Notes: generated from the sequence alone by a model not told the origin. A stretch of 64,000 bases of DNA from Ascarosepion bandense (GCA_037127315.1 JBBBDQ010000445.1:3780001-3844000), one strand, 5' to 3'. Shown: positions 10,985 to 22,955, counted from the first letter of the stretch. Program-made: numbers and translations.

Positions 10985-11750
10985 CTTCTTCTTCTTCTTC
11001 TTCTATGTGTCCTGTCCCTTCAGGACGTAGGCGATCATGGCTTTCCACGTTGAGCACCCCTTCTCCTGTTACACCATGCAATCCTCGTTCCGTCATCCAC
11101 CTGATTAGGTCCTTCAAATATGTTATACGCTGTTTTCCCTTGTCTCTTTTTCCCTCTATCTGGCCTGTTAGTATCAGATTCTCCAAGACCTCCTTCCTCA
11201 TTGCATGTCCCAGGAACTTCAGCTGTCTTTTCCTGGTGCTCAGTATTAATTTCCTTTTTGTTTCCATCATTTTCAAGACCTCATCATTGCTCACATGCTC
11301 GATCCATAATATTCACAGCATCCTTTCACATTTCAGTTGCTTCAAGTTTTTCCTTCATTTTTGATGATATTGTCCAGCATCACTGCCATATTGAAGAACG
11401 GACAACACATAGCAATCCAGTACTCTCTTTGTTTATAGCGAAATTGTCCTGTTTCTTAATACTTTACTCAACTTCTGGAATGCTTCCTTTGCCATGTCAA
11501 TTCACCTTCGGATCTCTATGTCACACTTTCCGTCTTCTGTTATAACACTTCCCAGATATTTAAATTTTTGTACCTGCTTGATTCTGGCATTCCCGACCTG
11601 TATTTGGCATTTTGGACTGCCCTTTTTACTGATGACCATGCATTCAGTTTTCGTGCAGTTTATTTCTAGTCCTTTCTTGTTACTTTCTTCTGCTACCTTC
11701 TGTAGGGGGTCTTGTAGTCTCCTTTCTGTGTCTACTATCACATCATACTA
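10951..11750 (-). mobile_element. LINE-B C-terminal fragment
   Basis: Two minus-strand frames from one non-LTR ORF, broken by frameshifts. Near 11500-11740 is the end of the RT palm and thumb (G-L-E-I-N-x3-T-E-C and V-x-K-F-K-Y-L-G-S). At 10950-11294 is the C-terminal block with K-R-Q-L-K-F-L-G-H and M-R-K-E. The latter is seen in many invertebrate endonuclease-reverse transcriptase LINEs. The element ends in a (GAA)n tract, read as (CTT)n on the plus strand at 10953-11003. Clade not assigned. Confidence 0.82.
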
Positions 11751-11815
11751 GTTGCATAATATGGTCTAGATTGTGTTAACTGCACAACAAAGTCACTTCA
11801 AAATTTCGTTACATT

Positions 11816-12650
11816 CCAGAACCAGAAGGGACAGCTGAGGATCCTGGGACACGTAATGAGGAAGAAGGGTCTGGAGAATCTGATACTCTCAGGATGGATA
11901 GAGGGAAAGAGAAACAGGAGAAAGCAGCGCGAAACATATTTGATAGGGTTGTGGAAATGAATGGCAAAGCAGGATTTAGGAGAGATACCAAGAGGAACGA
12001 GAGATCAGGGTGCCGAGTCCGAATTCCAGTCGCATTTCATTGCTTTCACTGACACACAAATACCCTTGGGAAAGGTATTAATCCGTCTCTTCCCTCCAGT
12101 TATGGGTTAAATAATATGACAGATTGAATTCTATAGCTTTGGCTGGCAACCAGTCTACTGCAGAAAGCAATGGCAACCTACTGCAGGATAATCTTCTGCC
12201 CAGTCAGTCATGTTTCTTTCGAGACATGATCGCCCAAAGTGTGTATCACGTATGGCACTTAACTGACTGACTGAATATAATAGTTGAAAACGTGATTAAG
12301 GTTTCTACTAGGTATAATGTGGAGGATCAGTTTTATATTGTTATGAAGTAATAAACTGATCCCCCACTAATTACGACTTAATAAGATAATATATCTCTTC
12401 CTCCTCCCGTTATGGGTTAAAGAATTAGGACATTGGCAACCAGTCTACCACAGAAAGCTATGGCAACCTACTGCGGGATAATCTTCTGCCTCGTCATGTC
12501 TCTTTCGAGACATGATCGCCTAAAGCGTGTATCACGTATAGCACTTGACTGACTGACCAAGAGGAAAAATATTAAGAGCGACAAGAGACAGAGGCAAGTA
12601 GAAGTCCATGATCACCTATGTTCTGAAGAGACATGGCTCATGAAGAAGAT
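11816..12650 (+). mobile_element. LINE-B fragment interrupted by a SINE
   Basis: 11816-11997 encodes the G-H-V-M-R-K-K-G-L-E-N region and 12556-12650 resumes at the last residues and the GAAGAAGATGAAG tail. The break is a SINE-1 composite flanked by ACCAAGAGGAA on both sides. Confidence 0.83.
11998..12555 (+). mobile_element. Composite SINE-1 dimer with 11-bp TSD
   Basis: A SINE-1 unit, then a spacer (AATATAATAGTTGAAAAC, and an inverted-repeat core from GGATCAGTTT to AAACTGATCC), then a second SINE-1 3' half. Exact 11-bp duplications lie at 11987-11997 and 12556-12566. The same composite occurs at 31988-32666, so it moved as one unit. Confidence 0.87.
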
Positions 12651-13184
12651 GAAGTCGTTATAAGCTTCACTGCCAAACGGGTTCGATATGGGCTTTCATC
12701 GAAGTAAGACTATCTGGCTAAGAGAGTTGAACCGACGATTAAAATGATTGTATAAATTTTCAATAAATTCACGAATGAATATTGGAGTTGAAAAAATTAA
12801 ATTTAAAAAAAAACTGTAAAACATTTCACTAAGGGACTCCATGAAAATATTTTGGGATTAAAACAAAATTTTATAAAATGATTTTTAAAAATAGTAAACT
12901 AGCAAAAATAACAATTTAGAATAATTTGCATAATAGAAAATTATTCGGTTTCAAATAAAAGGATAAAATCCAAATTAAATAAATTCAAGAGTGGGATTTA
13001 ATCTGAATTCAAATTTTTAAGAAAGGAAAAAAAAAATGAAGAAAGCAGACGATGTTTGTAGGAGATGATTTCATAATAGCGGGAATCATTAAAATTGTGA
13101 AAGAATTTCGACGATGCTTAGGGAACAATTTCAGCGTAAGATTATTGTTTCAAAAACGAAAAACAAAACATAACATTGATTCCC

Positions 13185-13217
<33 letters not shown>

Positions 13218-13225
13218 AATAAACC
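12651..13225. other. Unannotated AT-rich interval
   Basis: Long A-rich and T-rich runs with an (AATA) microsatellite at about 13186-13222. No gene seen. Confidence 0.5.
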
Positions 13226-13812
13226 TTGTTTGATTCCATTTTCCGGGGGAATTTTTTAAAAACAAATCTGCTAGGTTTACAATTGAGTATGAGGAGACAA
13301 AGAGCAAACAAAAAGACAAATCAGCGAGTTATCGGTCGTGGCAAGTATTCGTTAAAATTTGTCAACGGTTTTGATTTGAACTATTTATCCGATTATGAAA
13401 ACAAAGAAAAAATACGAATAACTGCACTTTTTAATTTATCTCTTTCGCCCACAAAAAGAAAGAAATGTAGCCGTCATTTCTACTCTAATAGCACCTTTTC
13501 TCGGATTTCCGAATGTGGAACTCCCCTCCGTATACTTGCTTCCTTGATAGCTACAATCTCCAAGAGTTTATATATATAACGTCAATTGCCATCTCTTATC
13601 TTTTTGGCTCTAACCTTTTCTCAAACATTCTCGGTAACTTGTTCTTTTCGCTCTACTCTCACGTAATTCTCTTCACACCAGTATTCCCATCCTTCTTTTA
13701 TCCATTCTTCAACACCCACTGTAAACGGTTCCTCTTTCTCTTCGCTGTCCTCATATGTAGCCCCCTGCGCACCAGTGGCAGTTCTGCTTTGCTTGGGGTG
13801 AAATGATTATTT
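13226..13812 (+). mobile_element. LINE-A 3' fragment
   Basis: From about 13469 the sequence encodes the decayed F-Y-S-N-S and W-N-S-P C-terminus, then a 3' UTR ending TAGCCCCCTGCGCACCAGTGG and GGGGTGAAATGATTA. The first 240 bp are less certain. Confidence 0.7.
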
Positions 13813-14111
13813 AAAAAAATACTTTTTCGCTAATTATAATAATAATAATTATAATAATAATTGTTATGGTGCCCTATCTACAAGGAATGAACTCTTCCTC
13901 CTTCAATAAATACTAATCTGACTTCCGGGGAGGTAGTCGTATGACAGCCGTGAGGCAGTCGAGAGACAGTCAATACGCAGTTTAACTGGAAAGTTCGGAC
14001 GTACACTTCTATATGCTGACTAATAACTTACTTCATGTTCTGTTATTCCAATGCACTGGTTCAACTTACATTCTTGTTTCCGTGTCTTTCTTCCTGGCCC
14101 TAACAGACCAC

Positions 14112-14160
<49 letters not shown>

Positions 14161-14163
<3 letters not shown>

Positions 14164-14393
14164 TTGAAAGAATCCCTGGAAACCCCAGCTTAAGAGATAT
14201 ACAAAAAATTGTCTTATTAAGTACAGCCCACACACTAAGGAAAACTTTATCTATGTAATGCTGGAGATGATAGGGAAGATAGAAAAACATGAAATGGAGC
14301 CATAACAACAACGCCACGACCTGCCTTAGGTCTCCCCGCAGACTTGGTTGGTAGTGAGACCAAAGCAGAAATCGAAATATGATGAAAAATGAC

Positions 14394-14394
<1 letters not shown>
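14161..14394 (+). mobile_element. R4/Dong-like LINE, last ~234 bp
   Basis: Carries only the final residues (I-E-R-I-P-G-N-P) and the 3' UTR. It lies between TAA tracts at 14113-14160 and 14395-14450, the shortest 5' truncation in the window. Confidence 0.88.
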
Positions 14395-14450
<56 letters not shown>

Positions 14451-15132
14451 GGTTGTCCCAAAAGTTCGTAAACACTTGCAAAAAATTGAAATTTTACTCA
14501 CCAAGTAATCTAAGGTTACCAGAAAATACTTGCAAAAACTTGAAATTTTACTCGCAAAAACAATTATTGCTCAAAATAAAGACCATCATTTTCTAAGATT
14601 GTCTGCCATCGATCTGCAAGCTTTTGGATCTGGTCAAAGTACCAGTCAGCCGGCTTCGAATCAAAGAATTCTTGACACGCTTCCTCGACTTCAACAAACG
14701 AGCCGAATCGGCGGCCCTCCAGAAAGTGTTGCATTGAGCGGAAAAAGCCGTAATCTGATGGAGCACAGTTAGGACTGTATGTGGCAGAACCTCAACGCCG
14801 TTCAGCTCTTCAAACATGTCTTTGGTCTTCCTGGCGGTGTGTGGCTTGGCATTGTCCTGCTGCATCAAAGCGCGCTTTCGGTTGAGCAGAGCCGGGTACT
14901 TTTGCTTCAACTTTCGGAACCAAATCAAAATGCACGATTCCTTCAAAGTTCCACCAAACGCACAACATGACTTTCTTGCCAAATCTATCTTGTTTTGGAA
15001 CCGACGGTGTCTCTTACCTTGGTCCAGCACAATCAAGACAAGCGATGGGTTCAGAAGAACCCATCGCTTGTCTTGATTGTGCTGGACCAGATAGACCTAT
15101 TTCGCAAGTGTTTACGAACTTTTGGGACACCC
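14451..15132 (-). mobile_element. mariner-like element, internally deleted, copy 1
   Basis: Terminal inverted repeats (GGTTGTCCCAAAAGTTCG on the left, GGGTGTCCCAAAAGTTCG inverted on the right) are flanked by TA at 14449-14450 and 15133-15134. The minus strand encodes part of a DD34D transposase with M-Q-Q-D-N-A-K-P-H, which holds the second catalytic Asp. The N-terminal DNA-binding region and first Asp are deleted and the frame is broken. Relative to copy 2 it carries an extra inverted duplication that makes a perfect hairpin at 15020-15089. It sits in a TAA tract. Confidence 0.9.
15020..15089. repeat. Perfect 33-bp hairpin
   Basis: Arms 15020-15052 and 15057-15089 are exact reverse complements with a 4-nt loop. 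It is absent from mariner copy 2, so it arose by inverted duplication inside this element. Confidence 0.95.
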
Positions 15133-15134
15133 TA

Positions 15135-16200
15135 ATAATAATAATAATAACAACTGACTTTCTTGTATCAGATTGCACGCTGTTGGCCCCCACTGATTAT
15201 AAAATTCGACATAATAAAGTGGGCCAATATTTGCGCTGGAAAATACGCAATTTTTACGGGAAGAAAACTGTTATCAACATCATCCAAACCCAGTTACAAA
15301 GATTTTTTTTGTACTTTACAATACAAACAGACATAACAATGAAAGCTAATCGCCTATACATCGTGCTCAGAGACCACAAAAACAAAATGTGTTTTCCTGC
15401 TGGCAAACCCTGCATATTGTAATGTGTCTTTGAAGATTTTTAATAAAACCATCAAAACATAAAAATCTTGAAATGGAAATCGAAAAAATATGGTAGAAGA
15501 GATCATCAATTATTCCAGTTGAAGTAGAGCCCTCGGATTGATTAGAAAAGGCACTGATAGACTTAAATAAAGAGGTCCTTGGTAACCCACGCCTTAAAGA
15601 AAATACAAAAATGTTTACACATTACGAAGAGCTTTTTCTATGCAAAAAGGGTCCTGGGCAAGGCCTCTGATTTGGAGGTTGTGAGGAGTATGGAACCACC
15701 CCTTAATTGCTGTTGTTCCCAGGTCCACCCTGACCCGGAGTGGTAGCATCTGTTAGGGTCCCAGCTATGGGCAAATAGTTATCCCCCAAACTGGAGTTAA
15801 AACACTATTAAAGTATAAAAATACACTTTTATAGAAATATATACATAAAAATAGACTTTTATAGAAAAATATACATTTTTGAAGGAAAAATATTACTAAC
15901 AATACATTTTGGAACAAAAAAATTATTACCATAACACATTTTTGAATGAAAAAATTATTCTTGGCAAAACATTTTTGAATACAAAACTAAAAGACATTTT
16001 CAGTTTTCTAAAATAAAAAAGAATAAAAACCAAAAATCTTCATTAAAATCTGACTAAATCAACCTTCTCATTATAACCGAACATTAAAAAAAAATACCTT
16101 AAAATCCTACCTTTTGGGCATTAAATAACCTACAGATGAGATTGATATGCCATTAAACAAAACTCAAACTTAAACAATCTCACAAGATCGAATGTTCATT
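15135..16200 (+). mobile_element. Second RLE-type LINE (family X), decayed
   Basis: After a TAA tract, frames contain A-P-T-D-Y-K-I-R-H-N-K-V-G-Q-Y-L, homologous to the post-knuckle region of the R4/Dong-like copies. Several frameshifts and stops follow. A long 3' UTR from about 15650 (GGCAAGGCCTCTGATTTGG, CCGGAGTGGTAGCA) is shared, in inverse orientation, with 22960-23320. Further remnants of its UTR lie near 16430-16500. Confidence 0.75.
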
Positions 16201-16900
16201 TGTTTTTACTTGCAACATATATGCATATACCAAAATGTATATGTATATTTACATTTGTACACGTTTCTGTGCTATGCTCATTTTGAATTATGTTATGGTT
16301 CATAATAGTTTGAATTGCTCCAAATATATTTACATATTTTTGCATTAAAAGAGTAAATATTGTTGTATTTCATAAAAAAATTGTAATGAAAGCAACAATA
16401 GTTATCTCCTCTGGAACTCAGTTTCTAAAATAAACAAGAGAAAAAAACCAAAAGATTTCATTAAAATCTGACTAAATCAACCTTTTCTCTGAAGATTAAA
16501 AAATACTTTATACCGGCACCCCATTACAATCATCATGTGCAAGACTGAATTTTACTAAGTCATTCCTGCTTTTATCAAAGAGTGATGGTTAACGAGTTTA
16601 ATTTTCAAATCTAATTGTCAGGTCAATATGGTTGTTTTTATGCCTGTAGTTCGTAGCAAGTTTTTTTTTTTTTTAATCTTGTTTGTTTTCAATACTAACT
16701 GAGAATGAGACTAAATGGTAAAATATGAGTGGTGTTGAAGGATGTGCGACGCCACTATTCCCAGCGGGGAAATTTTTTTACCGTCCTTGAAAATCAGCAT
16801 TCGCTATGTTGATTTTTGTCTTGGCACGAGTGAGAAAATATTTAACTGTCTCACCCACGAAAGGAAGTACTTTTCCTTTTCTCACTATTAGACTCTTGTT
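16200..16900. other. AT-rich interval with LINE UTR remnants
   Basis: Mostly unrecognised. 16430-16500 repeats the CTGACTAAATCAACCTT phrase of LINE X. Confidence 0.5.
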
Positions 16901-16904
16901 CTTT

Positions 16905-16915
16905 TATTAAACTTT

Positions 16916-16958
<43 letters not shown>

Positions 16959-16990
16959 ACTCCTGGTCCTTCCTTCCTTCCTTCCTTCCT

Positions 16991-17033
<43 letters not shown>

Positions 17034-17310
17034 ACTCCTGGTCCTTCCTTCCTTCCTTCCTTCCTTCCTTCCTTCCTTTTTGACTTCTTTCTTTCTTTCT
17101 TTCTTTCTTTCTTTTTCCTACCGTTTCTTTGTATCTTTCTTTCTCTTATCATTTTCTTTCTTTCTTTCTTTCTTTCTACTCCTGGTTCTTTCTTTCTTTC
17201 TTTATTTTACCATTTCTTTTTTTCTTTGTCTCTTTGTTTGTTTGTTTATTTCTTTGTTTCTTTCTTTCATTCTTTCTTTTTTTAATGACTTTCATTTTTT
17301 CCTTTCCTGC
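16905..17310. repeat. Polypyrimidine (TTTC)n/(TTCC)n tract
   Basis: About 400 bp of nearly pure pyrimidine on the plus strand, with an ACTCCTGGTCC phrase recurring between blocks. Lys/Arg/Glu-rich minus frames are artefacts. Confidence 0.93.
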
Positions 17311-17820
17311 TTTTCATATGTCCGCTCCCCTAAGAAGGCAGTCTCTTTAATTCATCTCTGTGTCTCCCTTCTGATTCCACCTCAGGCCTCCGCGCGTCTA
17401 GAGCTGATTGTTTCTTATCAGACACCACAGTTAATGATACACCACGTCCACTTTTGCTGCTGTTAAATTGTATAGATGCCTGTGTTTTACAACTTCGTCT
17501 ATTCTGATGGCATTCCGCCGATCCGGCTCCCCGTTCCGAATAATGCCAAAGTTACATTTACCAATTACGAGCCTCTATTTGTTGACGCCATTCCAGCTTT
17601 TACACGCGACTCATATAAAAAAAAAAAAAGAGAGAGAGAGAGAGAGGGGATTACCCCTCCAACATTCCCGTTGAAAAAGCGCGTATTGTTATTAGTGTTG
17701 CTTGAAGGCATTTTACAGCAAAAGCTAGAAAAACCTACGCTTTTATTGCTTGATTCGTGAAACAATTTTCAGACCGTGGGATAATAGATCCTCTTTCTGA
17801 TTCTGGGATACAATTAAAAA

Positions 17821-17871
<51 letters not shown>

Positions 17872-18205
17872 AATAAAAAAATGTTATAAAATAAACGTTA
17901 TCAACTGTCCTGCGGAATTTTCTTTCTTCACTTAGTCACGTGATTTTAAAAGAATGAAACATTTTGGCTTTTAAGCCAATGAATTAAGTGATATCGAGTC
18001 TTTTAATGAAAAAGTGTTCGCTCGAAACTTACGTCGTACGGATGCTCATACACGCTATAAAAAGGACTTTTCTTTTTGAGATAAAATATAGTAGCAGAAA
18101 GATATTTTAGAGCGGAATGTAACTCGTAGACTCTTATGCAAATTGATTGAAACAACTGATTTAATTTCTTTTTTTTTTTTTTTTTCTTCTTCTTCTTCTT
18201 CTTCA
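17311..18205. other. Unannotated interval with microsatellites
   Basis: Contains (GA)n near 17631-17647, (TA)n at 17826-17868, and a T/CTT run at 18170-18204. No supported gene. Confidence 0.5.
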
Positions 18206-18219
18206 ACATACAGTCAGGT

Positions 18220-18523
18220 GTACGTTGTGGTACAGTGGATATCAGCTCGAAACGAGAAACCGGGGAGCCGAGTTCGAATTCCAGCCGAATCCATTGTATT
18301 CACTTACGCGCAAATACCCTTGGGAAAGGTATTAATCCGTCTCTTCCTTCCAGTTATGGGTTAAATAGCAGGACATATTGGGTTCTATAGCCTTGGTCGG
18401 CAACCAGTCTACCGCAGAAAGCAATGGCAACCTACTGCGGGATAATCTTCTGCCCAGTCAGTCATGTCACTTTCGAGACATGATCGCCCAAGCGTGTATC
18501 ACGTATGGCACCTAAACTGACTG
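18220..18523 (+). mobile_element. SINE-1, full-length copy with TSD
   Basis: Best single copy. It has a tRNA-like head (GTGGTACAGTGGATATC, then GAGTTCGAATTCC as a B-box), a body with the CTTTCGAGACATGATC hairpin, and a CTGACTGA tail. The 10-bp duplication ACAGTCAGGT lies at 18210-18219 and 18524-18533, showing retroposition. About 304 bp. Its LINE partner is not evident. Confidence 0.9.
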
Positions 18524-18689
18524 ACAGTCAGGTTTAGATCAACTGGAGTTTCAGGGTTTAATCGATTTCTGTTTTTTCTTCAGATTAGGTTATTTACAGA
18601 ATCTACAATGCAGCGTGTGGTTTTAAATTAAGCGCTTCCTTCTCCTAGTTTGGTTGCCACCCATGGCTAATTCTGAAGGGGTTTGTTTT

Positions 18690-18880
18690 TAAGTCTTCTA
18701 TCGCCCGGTTCACACTCCACCCACATTTATTGAACAGGTGAAGAGGCTCATCCCTTGTTTCCTGTTTAGGATGTGGTTTCCGGCTTTCTCTTTTCCATTC
18801 TTTTTACCCTTACGTAGCCCCCGGCGCATCAGTGGCGTTACCGCCTTGCTTAGGGTGATATGATTAAAAAAAAAAAAAAG
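18690..18880 (+). mobile_element. SINE-2
   Basis: Contains ATCGCCCGGTTCACACTCC, TTGTTTCCTGTTTAGGATG, and the tail CATCAGTGGCGTTACCGCC with GGTGATATGATTAAA and a poly(A) run. Confidence 0.87.
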
Positions 18881-18894
18881 ACTTGTCTAGAGAA

Positions 18895-19095
18895 GCAGAC
18901 CTACAAGGCAGCAGGTGGTTTTGAATTCAGACATTTCTTCTCCTAAACTGGTTGCCACCCAAGGCTAATTCTTAAGGTGGATTTGTTTTTAAAGTTACCT
19001 TCTTCTAGCTTTTACCTAAAGAGGCTTGACCTACAAAGCAACAGGTGGTTTTGAACTCAGATATTCCTTCTCCTAGAATGTTTGCTAAAAAAGAC
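18895..19095 (+). repeat. Tandem SINE-related fragments
   Basis: Two units sharing GACCTACAA(A/G)GCA and CAGGTGGTTTTGAA with the phrase TTCCTTCTCCTAG. A third partial unit precedes SINE-2 at about 18600. Related to 33475-33710. Confidence 0.6.
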
Positions 19096-19119
19096 GATAG
19101 ATCCTTCTCTGTCTTGTTA

Positions 19120-19660
19120 TTTTATCCATAGCTGGAGGGAGGAGAAGCAATTGATTCATACCTTTCCCAGAGACATAAGGGAACGTTGAAGCTATAGGGA
19201 GATGATTAATGTTTATTGATTTGGCCTTGTGTCATACATAATTAAACTCCTTACAACTACTTATTATTCGCTATCATCAGAAGGTTATCAGAAGTTTAGA
19301 GATTGGAATGTGTGGATTTGTGGAAGAATAAAAGTATACCTTTTAAATTAGAAAATTATTAATGGAAAAGAATAACATGAATTGGTAGAAGTTAAAATTT
19401 CAATGAGAAACAATTAAGTAGTTAAGGGTATCAAAAGTTAGTAGTAGTCTTTGCTAGAGTGAGTTTATGTGTACGGAGGCAGGAACGTATGTGTGTATGT
19501 ATGTGTGAGCGTTATCTTTGAGTAGGAGTGTCTTTGAAGTTATCGCTCAGGGTGAAAAGGAAGGAGGTGAGAGGTGAACGATAAAGAAGAAGGAGGTGTG
19601 AGATAAAGAGCGAGGCACTAATAGTAACGACCGCTTGACGTTTGTCAAGTGCACGCGTCA
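19120..19660 (+). repeat. Dispersed repeat, inverted at 24470-24985
   Basis: GGAATGTGTGGATTTGTGG and TTAATGTTTATTGATT occur here and, reverse-complemented, at 24780-24960. No ORF; element class not known. Confidence 0.65.
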
Positions 19661-19889
19661 ATTGCTCGTCATCTTAACTCTCTAACACGACAGTAGTCTT
19701 GTCCAATCTTTTATATTTTTTGGGAATTCACTCCCGGATGTGATTCTGGCCTTTCCATTGGACGAGAACCATTTCACTTCGAGGTGTGGATTTTCACGAG
19801 TTTGGTGTATGTTAAGCAAAGTTTGTTATTTCGAGAAAATTCGTTTATTTCTAGCAATGAGTCAGATTTGAATTTTTAAATTTAGAACT

Positions 19890-19978
19890 TGTTTTGTTCA
19901 CTACAATGTATTGAACTCGACTGGAATTCCGGTTACTGAACCCACGCCGCTAACCATTACACTATCGTGCCTCAGCAT
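19890..19978 (-). mobile_element. tRNA-like SINE head (SINE-3)
   Basis: The minus strand begins GAGGCACGATAGTGTAATGG, an A-box-like sequence, followed about 45 nt later by a degenerate B-box. A short fragment only. Confidence 0.5.
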
Positions 19979-20269
19979 GACAGAAAAATACGCCTGTTTT
20001 TAAAATAGACGTTTTTAATCTGCTTGCATTTATTTAAGCAAAAAATTGTCACCTAAAACTATTCAAGATTTAACATAGTTCCTTGAACAGTTCCCTTTTG
20101 TTTTAAAGCCACCAACGAACAACTTTAGCAAAAAGACATTTTAAGACTGTACAATCTCTATATAAAATTCTGTGACTCACCTTAGTCCGTCGATCAGACC
20201 CTCTAAAATAGCCATACACTGACCGATCGAAACCAAACAATTAAAGAGTGCATAGTAGAGTTTAATTTA

Positions 20270-20515
20270 CTAGGGTACGTAGCTTAGTACAATAAATTTT
20301 TACTGTTAGTACAATACATTTATTAGTACAATAAGTTTATTAGTACAATAAATTTATTAGTACAATAAGTTTATTAGTAGATTAAATTTATTAGTACAAT
20401 AATATAATTTTAATAATAATAACATAATTATTACAATAATATATTAGTACAATAATATAATTCAATTCGTACTATAAATTTTTATTATTAGTACAATAAA
20501 TTTATTAGTACAAAA
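20270..20515. repeat. Degenerate ~18-bp AT-rich tandem repeat
   Basis: TTAGTACAATAAATTTA-type units recur at least eight times with variation. Confidence 0.75.
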
Positions 20516-20929
20516 TTTTTTTTTTTTTTGGAAAAATTAAAACTTTTATCAACCATATAAAAAACTCCCACTGTTTTCAAATAACAAATACTTATTTAAT
20601 AAAAATGCAATATTGTTTTTATTTTTATTTATTTATTTATTTTTTAATTTTTTTTGCATATTTTTAAAAGTTTTTATATATACAAGACTCCGGTTTACAG
20701 TTCGGCCTGTGTTTTTTTTTTTTTTGTTCATTTTTTATAAGCAAGGCATTTTCCTGTCACTTTTTTGAAGGGGGTTACACAGGAGGAAAGTTATGAGACA
20801 GAGTGACAGGTTATAGGGGATGTCAGGAAGAGAGTAAGAGAAGAGTGAGAATACTGATGAGAGAGGTGTTGACAGAGAAAGGAGCATGAGAGAGAGAGAG
20901 GATGCAGGTTAATGAGATAGGAAATGAGT
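20516..20929. other. AT-rich interval, no gene seen
   Basis: Poly(T) and AT runs, then a purine-rich GAGAGAG stretch near 20886-20900. Nothing else recognised. Confidence 0.5.
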
Positions 20930-21600
20930 ATTGACTTTAAATTTAAATTTTTGGAGATTGTAGCTGTCGGGAAAGCAAGTAAATGGAAGGGAGTTCCACA
21001 GGTGGGAAGTGCAAGAAAAGAAGCTACTGTAGTAGAATTTGCGCTTACATTTTATTGGCTTCACAGTAAAAGGGTAGGACCTAGTTGCTAATCTTGTGAC
21101 TTGAGTAAATATATATAGGGAGTACCAGTTAGCTAAGTTCATCGGAGCAGAAGCCATGAAAGTATTTGTGGAAGGGACACAGGGAAGCCACGTTGCGCCG
21201 GTGAGAAAGTGACAGTATCCGAGCATCCAAGTCGGGATCTATCACATTACAGATTCCCTGTTGGATTTTGTCAAGGACCCCTAGGTGGATAGCAGGAGCG
21301 GCCGACCAGATATGGCAGCAGTATTCAATACACAGGCGGTTGGTAGATTTGTATATGTGCAGGGTTGTTTCAGCCGAGAAAAACTTCCTACACAGAGAAC
21401 CGACTTTCTTAGCTATGGATTCCATATAGTCATTCCGCTTGAGGTCTGTCGTGAGAGTTAACCTGAGAAGGCGCAGTGTTTTGCTTTCAGGGAGACTTGC
21501 CTGATCCATGCTAGTGGGAGATAGGAGCCATTTCAAGCTCGGCAGCGAAGTTTGCTTTGTCAACCTTGACGAGAACTATAAACAGATCACAATGTCAAGA
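20930..21600 (-). mobile_element. LINE-A RT C-terminal fragment
   Basis: Minus frames carry the thumb and C-terminal region: I-Y-K-S-T, R-L-C-I-E-Y-C-C-H-I-W, L-S-H-R-R, then S-H-L-W-N-S-L-P. Two overlapping frames show it is frameshifted. The 24990-25990 copy is longer. Confidence 0.87.
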
Positions 21601-22184
21601 AGACGGAAGTTAGCTTCATAAAGAAATATTTACGCATGGCCAGTTGTATGCTGCATGCTCACGAGTAAGAAATCCTAATAATTTATTCTTTGCTGTTAAA
21701 AAAGAAAATAAATAAATTTTCTTAAAAATATTGCTTCACATGAAGTCCCATAAAATTAAAATAAAACAAAGCAATTACAGAACCGAAGTTGGGTTTTTGT
21801 CAAAGTAGTTTCCCCAAACAAATCAGTTATTCAAATTTTATCGATTGGTTTGTGAAATTTAACGAAACGAAGGGTTTGTAAATCTCGACACAAATATTAA
21901 CGATAACCAAACAATACTAAATACTGTGTGGGTTTCTATAATCTGACGCGTGTTGCAATAAAAAAAATCTAGCAATAAAAATCAATTTAAGTGGATTTAT
22001 GTAATTCTACGTCAATGAATCTAAATCAAATATGTTAAATAAAATTTGCAAACCATAGCAACACATTATGACTCCATTAACCTAAATTCTTGCAGGAAAA
22101 AAGAGGCGTTCAGTAACAAAGACCTCGGCCTATGAAAGTTAATACTTTATATATACAATTTACATCGCTCAGACTTTTGTTTGA
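21600..22184. other. Unannotated AT-rich interval
   Basis: No gene or repeat recognised. Confidence 0.5.
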
Positions 22185-22955
22185 GCTTGAGTTTTGTTGT
22201 TTAACGGCATATAAACCACTGTTGGTTATTTAATACCAAAAAGGTGGGGGTCTTAAGGCATTTTTTTTTAATGTTCGGTTATAGTGAGAAGGTTGATTTA
22301 GTCAGATTTTGAGTTTGAATTTGAGTTTTGTTTAACGGCATATCAACCTCTGTGGGTTATTTAATGCCAAAAAGGTGGGGTTTTAAGGTATTTTTTTAAA
22401 TTTTTGGTTATAGTGAGAAGGTTGATTTAGTCAGATTTTGAGTTTGAATCTGAGTTTTGTTTAACGGTATATCAACCTCTGTGGGTTATTTAATACCAAA
22501 AAGGTGGAGTTTTAAGGTATTTTTTAAATTTTTGGTTATAGTGAGAAGGTTGATTTAGTCAGATTTTGAGTTTGAATCTGAGTTTTGTTTAACGGTATAT
22601 CAACCTCTGTGGGTTATTTAATACCAAAAAGGTGGAGTTTTAAGGTATTTTTTAAATTTTTGGTTATAGTGAGAAGGTTGATTTAGTCAGATTTTGAGTT
22701 TGAATCTGAGTTTTGTTTAACGGTATATCAACCTCTGTGGGTTATTTAATACCAAAAAGGTGGGGTTTTAAGGTATTTTTTTTAAATTTTTGGTTATAGT
22801 GAGAAGGTTGATTTAGTCAGATTTTGAGTTTGAATTTGAGTTTTGTTTAACGGCATATCAACACCTCTGTGGGTTATTTAATGCCAAAAAGGTGGGGGTT
22901 TTAAGGTATTTTTTTTAATGTTCGGTTATAGTGAGAAGGTTGATTTAGTCAGAAT
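22185..22955 (-). repeat. ~128-bp tandem repeat in LINE X 3' UTR, 6 copies
   Basis: GAGTTTTGTTTAACGG(C/T)ATATC recurs near 22188, 22323, 22451, 22579, 22707 and 22836. A single inverted copy is present near 16040-16160 within the other LINE X copy. The array therefore expanded from one UTR segment. Confidence 0.9.

Noticed and set aside
16907..17152. Lys/Arg-rich protein on the minus strand
   Set aside because: Translation of a (TTTC)n/(TTCC)n microsatellite.
22185..22955. CRISPR array
   Set aside because: Continuous tandem repeat without spacers, in animal-type DNA.
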